A stretch of 64,000 nucleotides of DNA from assembly GCA_030268105.1 (NCBI GenBank), contig BSDZ01000013.1, positions 1,097,001 to 1,161,000 of the forward strand, written 5' to 3'. The DNA comes from Volvox africanus (taxonomy: Eukaryota > Chlorophyta > Chlorophyceae > Chlamydomonadales > Volvocaceae). The notes below the pieces were generated by a model. It ran no database searches, was not told the DNA's origin, and worked only from the letters and a program-made list of their open reading frames with translations. Both the position numbers and the translations under genes were made by a program. Shown in pieces: positions 52,401 through 63,100 of the stretch (positions are counted from its first letter, which is position 1; each line of letters starts with the position of its first letter).

Positions 52401-55400
52401 TGAACGGGTGATACACTGCTGTGGGCGACTTGCCCTGAAAGGACAAGCACCGGGGGCCCTGATCGGGCCGAACCACAGCGCAGGGGGTTTCACACGGCTT
52501 AGTCTGTTCGTCCTGCCGTGCACTCCTCCTCTCGCTCAGCCAGCAAGGGCACACAGACCTCCCGAGCCTCAAGCCTGGCCACTTAAAGGAACAGAGCCTC
52601 AGCCAACCCCACCAGCTCCCAGACGGAGAGGGCAAGAGGGCAAGGGAGCACCCCCTACCCCCTTAGAAACAAGAAAATCCCCTTCCTCCACCTCCCCTGG
52701 CTCCCAAGCAAAGAGCCTGTCCCTCCCTTCCAGGGACTTTGGGCTTAAACTCGTGGGAAAGGGGGCACTGAGGTAGGACCCTCCCAAACTGCCCACCAGA
52801 CAAGCTAGAACCCTCCGAAGACGTGGGGGGGATAACAAGCCACCAAGGCGCCCTCTGGAAAGCGCAACAGCTGGGCCCACTGAGAACCCTAGCTTTCCCT
52901 ACCTGCAAGACAAGCTGGGGAGCCCTCCCTCTCCACCTATCTATGTATGTAGGTAGGTAGGTAGGTAGCTGCTTTAGGTAGTGAAGCTTACTTTAAGCAA
53001 AATACACATATCAACAAATTAGCTGTAGCTCCCCGGTATAGGCATGGTAAACCTACTGCATTATGATACGAAAACCGATTAATATACATTGATAATGCAG
53101 TAGGTTTACCATGCCTATACCGGGGAGCTACAGCTAATTTGTTGATATGTGTATTTTGCTTAAAGTAAGCTTCACTACCTCTTGTTAAAGGAAGCCATTT
53201 TGATTTTATCTCGTTTTGTATCATATTCATTCTGAATATCGGGTTTACCGTAGTCGCTATTTTTATCTGGTAAAACATATACGGATTATTTACAGGAATT
53301 AGCAATAAGAGAGCTGGAACATAAAAAAAGGATATTCCCTCTTCTCTTCCTGCTCCTTTAAGAGCAGGCGATGTGATGTATGTATTGTGGGTGTTACACT
53401 GTGGGCGACTCGCCCTCCAAAGACGAGCACCGGGGGTCCTGACCGGACCGAGCCACAGCGCAGGGGAGGAGCACGTGGCTTTGTCTGTCTGTCCTGCCAC
53501 GTGCACCCCCTCTCACTCGGGCCAGCAAGACCTCTGAGGCTCTCGCCTGGCCACTAACAGAGCACCGAGGGTCACCAAGAATCCACAGAAGGGCCCAACG
53601 GAAAACGGGGGACGACTAGCTGCTCAAAAGGAAGGGGAACCTTCTCCTCTAAACCGAAACTGACCTGACAGGAGCCTGACAGACACACACAGATCCCCTC
53701 AGAGTAGAAACACCAGCAGGAAAGCACACTCTTACACAGCCGAGACGGAAGAACCCAACCAGGGGGGGAGGGGGGGATGACAAGCCAAACTGGCGCCCCC
53801 CTAGAAAGCCATGTATGTATTTATGTATGTACGTATGTATGTATGTCCACGCGTGCTTGTACACACGAGGAGACAATGCCTCCACACTCACTTCCCTCCT
53901 GCGACCCTGTCCCCTCTTCCGCGACTTCCAGCCCGCCGTGGTGGGCTTGGCACTGGGTATTACGACGGCTCTCTCCCACCTGCACTCGAAACGGATCATT
54001 CATGGCGGTGGGTCCCAAGACACGAAGACCTTTCGCGGGGCATGATCCAAAGGGGGGAATTTCCCCTTCTCCTGAGGGGTGTTTTCTTGGGTTCGGTGGT
54101 TCTAGGGGTTTACACGTTACGGAGCTGTACGACATCATTCACTGTCCATGCAAGTTTACACTTAGGAGATTGTATTCAGCGTGTCAGCCGGTTTCTTTAT
54201 GTAAAGGAAGTATGCGCCCGTCAGCAGCAGTCTTACCTTTCACCAGGTGTGTGTATTTCCCACCCCTTTTTCCCCCTCCCTATCCCCCGCCGCAATACCC
54301 CGTGTTTCCTACCGCCCCTCCCTCTCCCTCCCCCCGCACGCCTCCTTGACTCAGCCCTGACCCCCTTCCCTCCTTCACCCCCCCCTCCCCCGGGGGCGCG
54401 AATGGCCGCAGATCTGAACCCCAACAACGTGCTGCTGAAGCGCGATGACACCGAACCATCAGGATACGTTGTCAAAGTTGGAGACTTCGGTCTGAGGTAC
54501 GAATACCTCTAAAGGGTCGCGCTCTGCCTTGCTGTGCCCGATCCAGATGCAGTTCCAGATCCAGATCCAGATTCAGATCCAAGGTAATCCCCCTTTTTTG
54601 GAGACCAGATCCAAAATCTAACCCGCAACACTCAGCAGTAAGATGCAGACAGTAGATCAAGAAGAGTCCGTTTCTAATGTAAAAACGTGTTTTACTGTAT
54701 GGTTTTCCACTACGCTACATTTCTTATGCATTGTCATCTTTTTTTGCGTTTCGCGCTTTGCCCTGGCACCTGCAGCGTAATGTTGCCACAGAATCGCTCC
54801 CATTTAAGCAATTTGCGAATGGGCACCATGTTCTACATGTGTCCTGCAGTGGTAATAAAGGTACGTTAATGTACTGCAAGAAATGTATCGTACGACACGC
54901 ATGTTCCAATGTAGGGTTTTTAACGTAATTGTTATCATCAATAAAAATTGAACATAGACCGGACAGGTAATGAACCTATATTGCTTTGGCATGAATGTTA
55001 AGCATAAACTATCATCATTTATATCAAATAATAATAATAAATCAGTATTATTTATAACGTGTAAATATAATACATATTATATACATTATATGCTGTCTGT
55101 CTGTCAGTCCACCAATCTGTTTGTCTGCTTCCCGCTGAACCTCTCCCCTCCATGTTCCCTACCGTTGGGACGTTGGGCAATTGTACGGTGCACTGCAGGG
55201 CCAAGTGGGTCCCCCTTCGGACGGTGAGTTGGGGTTTGGAATTTGGGAGTTGGGAGTTGGAGGAAAAGCGGACACGAGAAAAAGTTGACGCCCTTCGCTG
55301 GCGCCTGTATCGGACCATCCGCCGCTCATCGTCAAGATACTTACTTCCCCCACTCACCTCTCACCCTCCTCCGTGGCTTCCCCTGCCGACGTTATCCATC

Positions 55401-56615
55401 CCCACCCTCACCCTCCTCGACCGCCACTGCCATCCAGAAGAATTTTGCGCATCCAAGTTGTTGCTTGTTTAGGCTTATCTGATCGTTTTTAATTTTATAA
55501 CGTGTGTGTGTATGTATGTATGCATGTGTATTCTCTCTCCTCTCTCCCCCCCTCTCTCTCCCCTTCTCTCTCCCCTCTCTCTCCCTCTCTCTCACCCTCT
55601 CTCTCACCCTTTCTCTCCAATTCTCTCTCCCCTCTCTCTCACACTCTCTCTCTCCCTCTCTCTCCAATGCTCTCTCCCCTCTCTCTCACCCTCTCTCTCC
55701 CCTTCTCTCTCCCCCCTCTCTCCCCCTTCTCTCTCACCCTCTCTCTCACCCTCTCTCTCTCCCCTCTCTCTCCCCTCTCTCTCCCCCTCTCTCCCCTCTC
55801 TCTCCCCCTTCTCTCTCCCCCTCTCTCTCACCCTCTCTCTCCCCCTCTCTCTCCCCTTCTCTCTCCCCTTCTCTCTCCCCCTCTCTCTCACCCTCTCTCT
55901 CACCCTCTCTCTCCCCCTCTCTCTCTCCCTCTCTCTCCCCCTCTCTCTCCCCCTCTCTCTCCCCCTCTCTCTCCCCCTCTCTCTCCCCTTCTCTCTCCCC
56001 CCTCTCTCCCCCTTCTCTCTCACCCTCTCTCTCACCCTCTCTCTCTCCCCTCTCTCTCCCCTCTCTCTCCCCTCTCTCTCCCCCTCTCTCCCCTTCTCTC
56101 TCCCCCTCTCTCTCCCCCTTCTCTCTCCCCTCTCTCTCCCCCTCTCTCTCCCCTCTCTCTCCCCCTCTCTCTCCCCCTCTCTCTCCCCCTCTCTCTCCCC
56201 CTCCTTTCTCTTTGTTTCTACATGTACACACACATACACCCTCCCCTGCCCCCTGCCCCTACCCCTTTCCCCCCCTTCATACACAGTCTTCTCCCTGGGT
56301 GTGATACTCTGGGAGCTGTACCACGGGCGCCGCGCCGGCATCCGGACCCCGCAAGGCCCTCGCTACAGCAGCATCTTCCCCGCCTTTCCGCCCGCCTGCC
56401 CCGAAGCCTACCGCGCAATCGCACTGCACTGCCTGCAGCGCCAGCCGCAGAACAGGCCCTCCGCGGCGCAAGTTGAGCTTTACCTGCAGCACCTGATGTC
56501 CAATATGGCGGCGCCGACAGCGGCGCCGGCTGCTGCCCCCTTTATCAGCGGCAACTTCACCCCACCGCCAGTGCAGGGGGTGGCAGGGGGGTCTCCGGGG
56601 CCCATCGACCCGTAA
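46476..56615 (+). CDS. Receptor-like protein kinase (TKL-type), single-pass membrane
   Basis: Seventeen exons in phase: 46476-46805, 47561-47734, 47839-47856, 48205-48317, 48376-48436, 48559-48605, 48739-48889, 49231-49506, 49965-50544, 50878-50999, 51797-51922, 52189-52290, 53932-54007, 54412-54496, 54776-54860, 55199-55223, 56287-56615; about 899 aa. A signal peptide (MRFILLLACFALVWCQAALG) precedes an ectodomain of about 280 residues rich in N-x-T/S sites, and a TM helix of about 23 residues opens exon 8 (VVVAVVVPVAVIVLAAAT), followed by a basic stretch and a Gln/His/Gly-rich juxtamembrane region. Kinase motifs: GYGSFGTVYKG, VAVK, Glu of helix C in LQEAAL, HGDLNPNNVLL (HGD for HRD), DFGLS, SDVFSLGVILWE, NRPSA. 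The APE site reads CPA, so its Glu is absent. An alternative acceptor 3 nt upstream exists for exon 5 (48373). The stop codon overlaps a GTAAGT, so a further 3' exon is possible. Confidence 0.9.
51369..51510. repeat. (TTTCTA)n microsatellite, intronic
   Basis: About 23 copies of the hexamer TTTCTA with one 5-bp slip, in the intron between kinase exons 10 and 11. Confidence 0.97.
52408..52866. repeat. Dispersed element copy 1 (SINE/LINE-end-like)
   Basis: This is related to 53391-53810 in the same orientation: both open GTG(A/T)TACACTG..GTGGGCGACT, share AAGACGAGCACCGGGG-like and CACAGCGCAGGGG blocks, and end in a G-run, ACAAGCC and GGCGCCC..GAAAGC. The middle parts are diverged. It is flanked by TATG-type repeats on the left. 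No coding domain is present; the class is inferred only from size and flanks. Confidence 0.75.
52976..53180. repeat. Perfect 89-bp inverted repeat with 27-nt loop
   Basis: Arms 52976-53064 and 53092-53180 are exact reverse complements over all 89 bases; the loop is 53065-53091. It sits in the kinase intron between exons 12 and 13, so it would be transcribed with the kinase as a long RNA hairpin. No clear target-site duplication or transposase is seen. It may be a recent foldback/MITE insertion or a small-RNA locus. Confidence 0.97.
53391..53810. repeat. Dispersed element copy 2, inserted in (ATGT)n
   Basis: Second copy of the element at 52408-52866. It is bordered by ATGTATGTATT on the left (about 53371-53385) and an (ATGT)n array on the right (53811-53846), as if inserted into an ATGT microsatellite that was then partly duplicated. 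Confidence 0.75.
55531..56212. repeat. ~680-bp pure pyrimidine tract (CTCTCTCCCC)n, intronic
   Basis: Almost uninterrupted C/T on the plus strand, built of CTCTCTCCCC-like 8-12-mers with occasional CTCACC variants, just upstream of the last kinase exon. All three frames are open only because the tract contains no stop triplets. Confidence 0.97.
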
Positions 56616-56786
56616 GTCTCGTGCCATGGACGAGCTCGCCTCCACTGCCACCGCCACCACTCCCGGTTCTTATGGGAAGCAATAAAGCGATGGAGGGGTG
56701 GCATATTCTTTCATAGCCGTCGCATGAGTGTCGTCGAGTGTAGTTGCATGTGGAAGGAACGCACAAGAGGGTGCTACATTACGAGA

Positions 56787-56995
56787 GGTGGAGGTGGAGG
56801 TGGAGGTGGAGGTGGAGGTGGAGGTGGAGGTGGAGGTGGAGGTGGAGGTGGAGGTGGAGGTGGAGGTGGAGGTGGAGGTGGAGGTGGAGGTGGAGGTGGA
56901 GGTGGAGGTGGAGGTGGAGGTGGAGGTGGAGGTGGAGGTGGAGGTGGAGGTGGAGGTGGAGGTGGAGGTGGAGGTGGAGGTGGAGGTGGAGGTGG
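56787..56995. repeat. (GGTGGA)n, about 35 copies
   Basis: Perfect hexanucleotide array 170 bp downstream of the kinase stop codon. It is open in several frames on both strands only as a consequence of the repeat. Confidence 0.98.
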
Positions 56996-58101
56996 GGAAT
57001 TCCATGGGTTTGCGCACGACTGCTGAAGCGCTCGTCCCCCAAGGGGGCGGTTTTGCCGTGCGGTGTGAGGCCATTCCAGGCGGAGGTGCGAGACGGCGGC
57101 ATCAGACGAGCGAGCTTTGTGCAGTGTGATGCGATGCGATAGAAGTGATGCGATAGAAGTGATGCGAACGCATCGCGTCCCACATGTTGCTTCGGCGCTC
57201 CTTCCGCAGAGTGGACGCCTCGGCGCGCACGGAACGAATGTTCAGGTGAGGCGTAGAACCTGTCATGAGTTTGCACGTATGTGATGATGTATCGGTACGT
57301 CCTAGTGAAAAGAGTGAAAAGAGTGGCGACAGGCGGAAATCAAATTTTGAAATCCAAGCACAACGATACGACATACATGACGAGCCCGAATTTTACGGAT
57401 GAATTAGGAATGGTGCTATTGGATATATACAAGTTTGTTCCCCAAGGCATTGATCAACGTCTGTAGCTACAGTGCAGGGCGGTGGTGGCGGCAGGCAATA
57501 CAAAACACACACAGGGTGGTGGTGGTGGTGGTGGCTACTGGTGGTGAAAAATCGGATTGTTCATGATTAAAAGTCGGATGCATGGTCATAGGGGATGACA
57601 AGTAACATCCATATGTAGAGCGAGACCTTATGACCGTCTGTGACATTTCCAAGGTGGTATGAGTCGTGTAGGATGTTTCGTGCATTTCAATGTGTCCAGG
57701 AAAATCAATTCAATTGAATGCACGAGGATATCATCATCCTGTATTTTACGAACGACGAAGGGGTTCTTACGTACGACGAAGGGTTTTTTCCTCTCTCTAC
57801 TCTATCTCGACACAAAGAAGGCTTTGATGCTCAAGGCGTGCGTGCGTAAATAGTGTTTTTTATGTTGTCCAGATGACTTGTACCGTACCAGATGGATTGG
57901 TATGGCTCCGAAACCGTACGCCACGCCATGTGCATGCATGCATGGCCCAAGTGTTCAGATGTTTGAGACTCCTTCTTGGTGCGATTCCCGCTGCTGTGAG
58001 CCCTATATGCCCAGCAATTTGTGGGTGCTGCATATACATACCCAAGCACATACACATCACATGCATCTACTCTTGGCTGGTAACGAACTCAGAGTTGATT
58101 T

Positions 58102-58450
58102 CTGGACTTGGGTATATTGTACAAATGGGTGAAAGACTAATCGAACCATCCAGTAGCTGCCGGTTCATTTACTCCCAAGTTGCCCCAGGATAGCTGGACC
58201 TGGATCAACTTCATTAAGTTTTACAGGCAAAGTAAACAGAGGATTAGCGGTCTACCTATCGGGGACGGGACGATGATGCAGCCCTTATTCTGTTCCCGCA
58301 CTTCATTAGAAAGGCAAGACGTGCTCTGGTTGCCCTCATCCTGATTGCTTAACTAACCGTGCCATGATCTTGGTGAGCTCCAAGTGGACCATTCTGTTTG
58401 GTAAACAGAACTGGCGATCCTGCGGGATAAATCGAAATCGAATCATGCAC
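58102..58450 (+). pseudogene. Diverged eukaryotic LSU (28S-type) rRNA fragment
   Basis: The plus strand contains, in the right order, stretches I recognise from the cytosolic large-subunit rRNA domain II: CTTGGGTAT, GAAAGACTAATCGAACCATC, AGTAGCTG, CAGGATAGCTGGA, GGCAAAG..GATTAG, ATCGGGGACG, GTGAGCTCCAAGTGGACCAT, TTTGGTAA, CAGAACTGGCGAT and GCGGGATAAATCGAA. Substitutions and small insertions are scattered, and the flanking rRNA regions are missing, so it is a decayed fragment rather than a working gene. It resembles the nuclear 28S more than bacterial-type organelle 23S. A divergent functional fragment is the less likely alternative. Confidence 0.75.
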
Positions 58451-60149
58451 ATGGAGTTGATGCACCAATCGCTATTTCACCAGCCTTAACAACAATCGGC
58501 TCGAAAACAGCTGGGTCCATTTTCCTTGGCCGCCCGCCCAGGCGTCCTCTAAAAAAGGATTAATAGATCGCAAGGGAAGCGAATAAGTTTTAATCTAGCT
58601 TCGGTTTCTTCCCGAAATTTAAAAGAATAAGGAATTTTAAAATTGGCAATAGCACGCAGTCCTGATGCCACAATGATATTGAAACAGGCAGCAGCAGGAT
58701 CAGGGGGGGGCAGGATGGTAGTCTCCCTCCCCTCCCCTGCCCTCCCCTCCCCTCCCTGTAGCTAGTCCATCTGTTGTGTCACCAAAATGGCATGCGGCTG
58801 ACATATACCTCCAAAACCTCGTACGGAACCAAGGCGGACGTGCAAAAGAAACAACTGCCGACAACACATACAGGGGAGAGCCCTGCAATGAGCTCAGTCT
58901 CTGTACCTTCAAGACACACGTTTGGAGGTACAGGGTGGGGAAGCACCCCAGTGTTTCCCGTAATATAAAGTACAAATCACACACACACACACACACATAC
59001 ACACACACACCGAAGTAGTCGTATATAAACGGCACACACAAACACAATATAAGGTACAAGAATATAAGCACTTATTCGGCATCTCGAGAGGCTTTAATGG
59101 CGCCCGACTACTACATCCACATCCACATCCACATGCCCACGGTAATTCTTTCTCCGATGCATCAGCCACGTGGTGCAATATGGCGTATCATTGCGCATCC
59201 ATGGACACTCCCCCATCCCACTTCCTTGCTTGAGCTTAGAACCCCCATCTTCGGGGCTCTGTGTTCGGTTCGGCACTATTTCATACTGCATCATATCTTC
59301 GTACCGGCTCCCCATTGTGAATGCTGCTGTGTACGGGACCCAAGGGTCACGACAAACAGCGACTCACAGATGGGGCTAGCATAGTGTAGGTCCCGTGTAA
59401 GTGTTCGCATGGAAACGATATGCGTGTATTATAGTTACCATTCATACGTTTGCACGCTGGAACACATAACATCCAGCGAGCCGGTCCGGTCCTTACTACT
59501 GAAACAAAATAGAAATGCCATGCCAACCATGCGCACACAGTGTTGGATCTCCCGCCCACCGCTCCCCATCCCCGAACCCGAACCCACGACCACGACCACG
59601 AGATCGAGCCCTACTTCATGCACGAGGTCGCACGGGCAATCGAGTCCCGCACCTTTCACACCCCATTGCTGTGTCCCTCAATCCGACAAGTCCCCAGCAG
59701 CGTTCTGGCCTGTCCAAAGCGGTCCCTAACCACCCAAGCAAGTCAGAGGAAATCTCACACGCACAAAACACACACGTGTTTGTTAGCTAGCTGTACACTG
59801 CGTCCGCTCCGTCGGTCTTGACCTCTCCCATACAGCCCAACGTCCGTCGTAGGCATAGGAGTTAGACGGGGTGGTGGAAGGGGGGACATGATGCTCGTTT
59901 TCATCCATCCAGGGTTCACGGGCCAAATGCGCACACGCACGTACACATACACACACGCACGGTCAAAGCCTCCAAGACTCGCGATCACCAACCCCAAAGC
60001 CAAAGTCACCGTCGGAAACGCCACAGCAATCGCATCGGTCTCACAAGTAGATAATCGCACTATTTAGTTTTTTCAGTCGTATATTTTTGTACGAATTCAT
60101 ATAATTGTACGGCATATTTTCGTTTCGTTGGTCCGGAGGTCCGTCTCGA

Positions 60150-63100
60150 TTATCCTGAGGCCCTAGCGCGGCCACACCACCAATAGTAGTTTTGGTAGTA
60201 AAAGGTGTCCACCTGACTCACAGCGAGAATGACAGGGATATGGACCAGGGACAACGTTGAAAGGAGGGAAGGTGAGAAGAGAACGGGCTGAAACGGGAGA
60301 GGAAGGGGAAGGCAGAAGGAGAGTGCGAAGGCTCCGTCCACCCTTTCACGATGTCGCGCCGCTGGAATGGTTTTCCAATCAATTCCTGCCCTCCTTCGGA
60401 AGGGAGTGTTACGGACTCTCTGTCAATCGCCTCGCCGCATTATCGCCCGCCACACCCACCTGAGATGGCTCCGAAACCGGCTCCAGGGCCCGAAAAGGAT
60501 TCCTCTGGGCCCCAGCGTCACGTCCCCGCCCATCGCCCGCCACACCCACCTGAGATGGCTCCGAAACCGGCTCCAGGGCCCGAAAAGGATTCCTCTGGGC
60601 CCCAGCGTCACGTCCCCGCCCATCGCCCGCCACACCCACCTGAGATGGCTCCGAAACCGGCTCCAGGGCCCGAAAAGGATTCCTCTGGGCCCCAGCGTCA
60701 CGTCCCCGCCCATCGCCCGCCACACCCACCTGAGATGGCTCCGAAACCGGCTCCAGGGCCCGAAAAGGATTCCTCTGGGCCCCAGCGTCACGTCCCCGCC
60801 CATCGCCCGCCACACCCACCTGAGATGGCTCCGAAACCGGCTCCAGGGCCCGAAAAGGATTCCTCTGGGGCCCCAGCGTCACGTCCCCGCCCATCGCCCG
60901 CCACACCCACCTGAGATGGCTCCGAAACCGGCTCCAGGGCCCGAAAAGGATTCCTCTGGGCCCCAGCGTCACGTCCCCGCCCATCGCCCGCCACACCCAC
61001 CTGAGATGGCTCCGAAACCGGCTCCAGGGCCCGAAAAGGATTCCTCTGGGGCCCCAGCGTCACGTCCCCGCCCATCGCCCGCCACACTGCAGCGTCCGCT
61101 GCTGCCTCCACGTCATTGTACGATGTAAACACTACCGGCACGCGGTGCCGTATAAGCAGCTTCAACGCCGGCTCCCACAGCTTCTGATCGTGCTCAGAGA
61201 TTCCGCTGTTGAACGCAACGGCGACGTCGGGCCGCCGCCAGGTGGCGCAATCCGGCGGCTTCGTGCCATTGACGCCGCCGTCACCGTCACGATTGACCTG
61301 GTGACGGCGGCGGCCCGACGCGAACTCCTGGTATGTGCAGAGGTGGTAGGAGTACAGTAACTCCCGGCCTGGCGGAGGCGGTGGTCGGGAAAGTGCCGTA
61401 CCCTGTGGCAGCGCCCGTCCGTCAGACTCCTCCAGGATGATCTCCTGTAGCTCTGGACCCACGAATGCCACGTGCAAAGTACGGGGGCCGGCGGCGGCGG
61501 GGGCAGTGCCGTAGCCGCCATTGGATTTGGTGCCGCCGCCATTTTCATTTCCGGTCCCATTCGCACCTGCCGCAGCCGCAGCCGCAGCAGCACCCGACTC
61601 CCTAGTTTTGCTCGACGCGCTTGTGATCGCATATCCTGCTGCTCCTTCCACGGGGCGCATGGCACTGACGCCGAGACTGGCACCGGCACCGGCACTCAGA
61701 TCAGCACTCAGATCGGCTGCGGTGATCTGCGGTCGGGGGGCCTCCAAAAGTTTCAGGGAAGGCGGCATCAGATTTAGGATTTCCTCCCAGACCCGGTCGG
61801 CGGGCACCTCGAAGGCAGACGCCCCCAGCACGTGGATTTCAAAGTGGGAGCGCGATGCCAGCTGCTCGGGGCTGTAGTGGTGCTGAAGCGCCTGAGAGGG
61901 GCCCGGGTGCGGAGGACATGAAAAGACCGCACGGGGTCAGCGGTGGGATGGGATGGGATGGGATGGGATGGGATGGGATGGATGAGGGGGTTGTCGGTAA
62001 GCCAGGGTGCTTTGCCCAAGAAAGGGAGTTGGCCTAAGCATGAAGCGCAATGCCGTGAGGAAGCTGGGATGGGATTGAGGGGGGGAAAAGGGAAGGCGGG
62101 AGATACAGAGACGGCGAAGGTCCCTTTCCGCTGTACTGCAGACTCCGTAAGCCTGTCTGTAACCTCCAACCGTCTGTCGTACCTGTATAACCGTCATCGC
62201 CTGCGACATCCGCTTAGTAAGCAGGCACATCACCGCGCTGTCGAATGCCGGTAACGGCCGCCACGCCTGGAAGGCCGCCCAACCGGCCGGCACTGGCTCC
62301 CACGACAATGACGCGCCACACTGACCCACGGGTCGCAGCTTGTCCGGCACGTAGTTGGGCAGCCGGCCCGTGGCAGTCAGGTAGCGCTGCGTCAGCAGCT
62401 GGCTTTCGTTCATGTGCTGGTACAACATACACACCGCGGCATGCGGTCCTGCCAAATAGGCTTCACGGTGCTCGTTGCAGACCCAACCCCAGTGGCAATG
62501 CGGGCAGCAAGTGAGAGTGTTCAGAGCGGCGGCGGCGGCGGCAGCGGTCACGCCGTCCTTGACCTTTACAGTAGGAATATGATGTTTAGCCAACACTGTG
62601 CCGACACTGCCGTTGTTGCTGTCCCAGCTGTCTAGAGAGTCGCTGGCCGTCGTGGCCGTTTGCTCCCGGATGTTTCCGGAGCTGGCCCTGGCGGTGGTTT
62701 CGGAGGCAGCTGTCACTGACGCATTGTTAGGGCCATTAGCGCTGGTTTTCTTAGCGAGCTGAGCTCGGGTGCGCATGCAAACGCTGCATTTGACCTCTCC
62801 CAAAATGGCGCGCAGCTCAGCACGGCTCAAGGGCCGGCGCAGCATGGGCTCCAGAATACGGTGGCAGTTGGTGCGCTGACGTGGAGGTGTGGGTCGTTGA
62901 TGTGGGTCGAGCACATAACCGGTAACGGGCAGAGATGAGAGCAGTGGGAGCCATGAAGCAGGGCAAGATGATGTTAGAAAGGTAATTTATATGTTACAAA
63001 AATATATAATTAAGGTGAGATCTGGAGTATGCGCATACGGCCTGGTTGTGCAGGCCAAGAAAGCCAGTCGAAGGAAGCCGGGGCGGTTGACGCAATACGA

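Larger units (their letters stand above)
56616..60149. other. Interval between the kinase and the MYND gene
   Basis: Contains the (GGTGGA)n array, an exon-like segment 57210-57245 (AG before, GTGAGG after), the LSU rRNA fragment at about 58102-58450, C/T-rich simple sequence near 58718-58758 and an (AC)n run near 58979-59010. A segment near 59590-59660 (HDHEIEPYFMHEVARAIESR) has coding-like codons but no splice-linked partner. Confidence 0.5.

Noticed and set aside
55502..56476. Very long open frames on both strands (Ser/Leu/Pro- or Arg/Glu/Gly-rich)
   Set aside because: Produced by the C/T repeat, which has no stop triplets; the true coding exon in this stretch begins only at 56287.
56724..57276. 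Poly-Gly, Val-Glu, Trp-Arg, Ser-Thr and His-Leu open frames
   Set aside because: All are readings of one (GGTGGA)n array, with no conserved sequence beyond it.
57870..58132. Possible further kinase exon encoding RWIGMAPKPYATP...
   Set aside because: It joins in phase from 57245 but overlaps the rRNA-like fragment and has no kinase-family counterpart.
60351..61128. Plus-strand open frames with a 30-residue Pro-rich repeat
   Set aside because: Antisense readings of the 90-bp repeat; the minus-strand MYND gene explains the region and has conserved domains.
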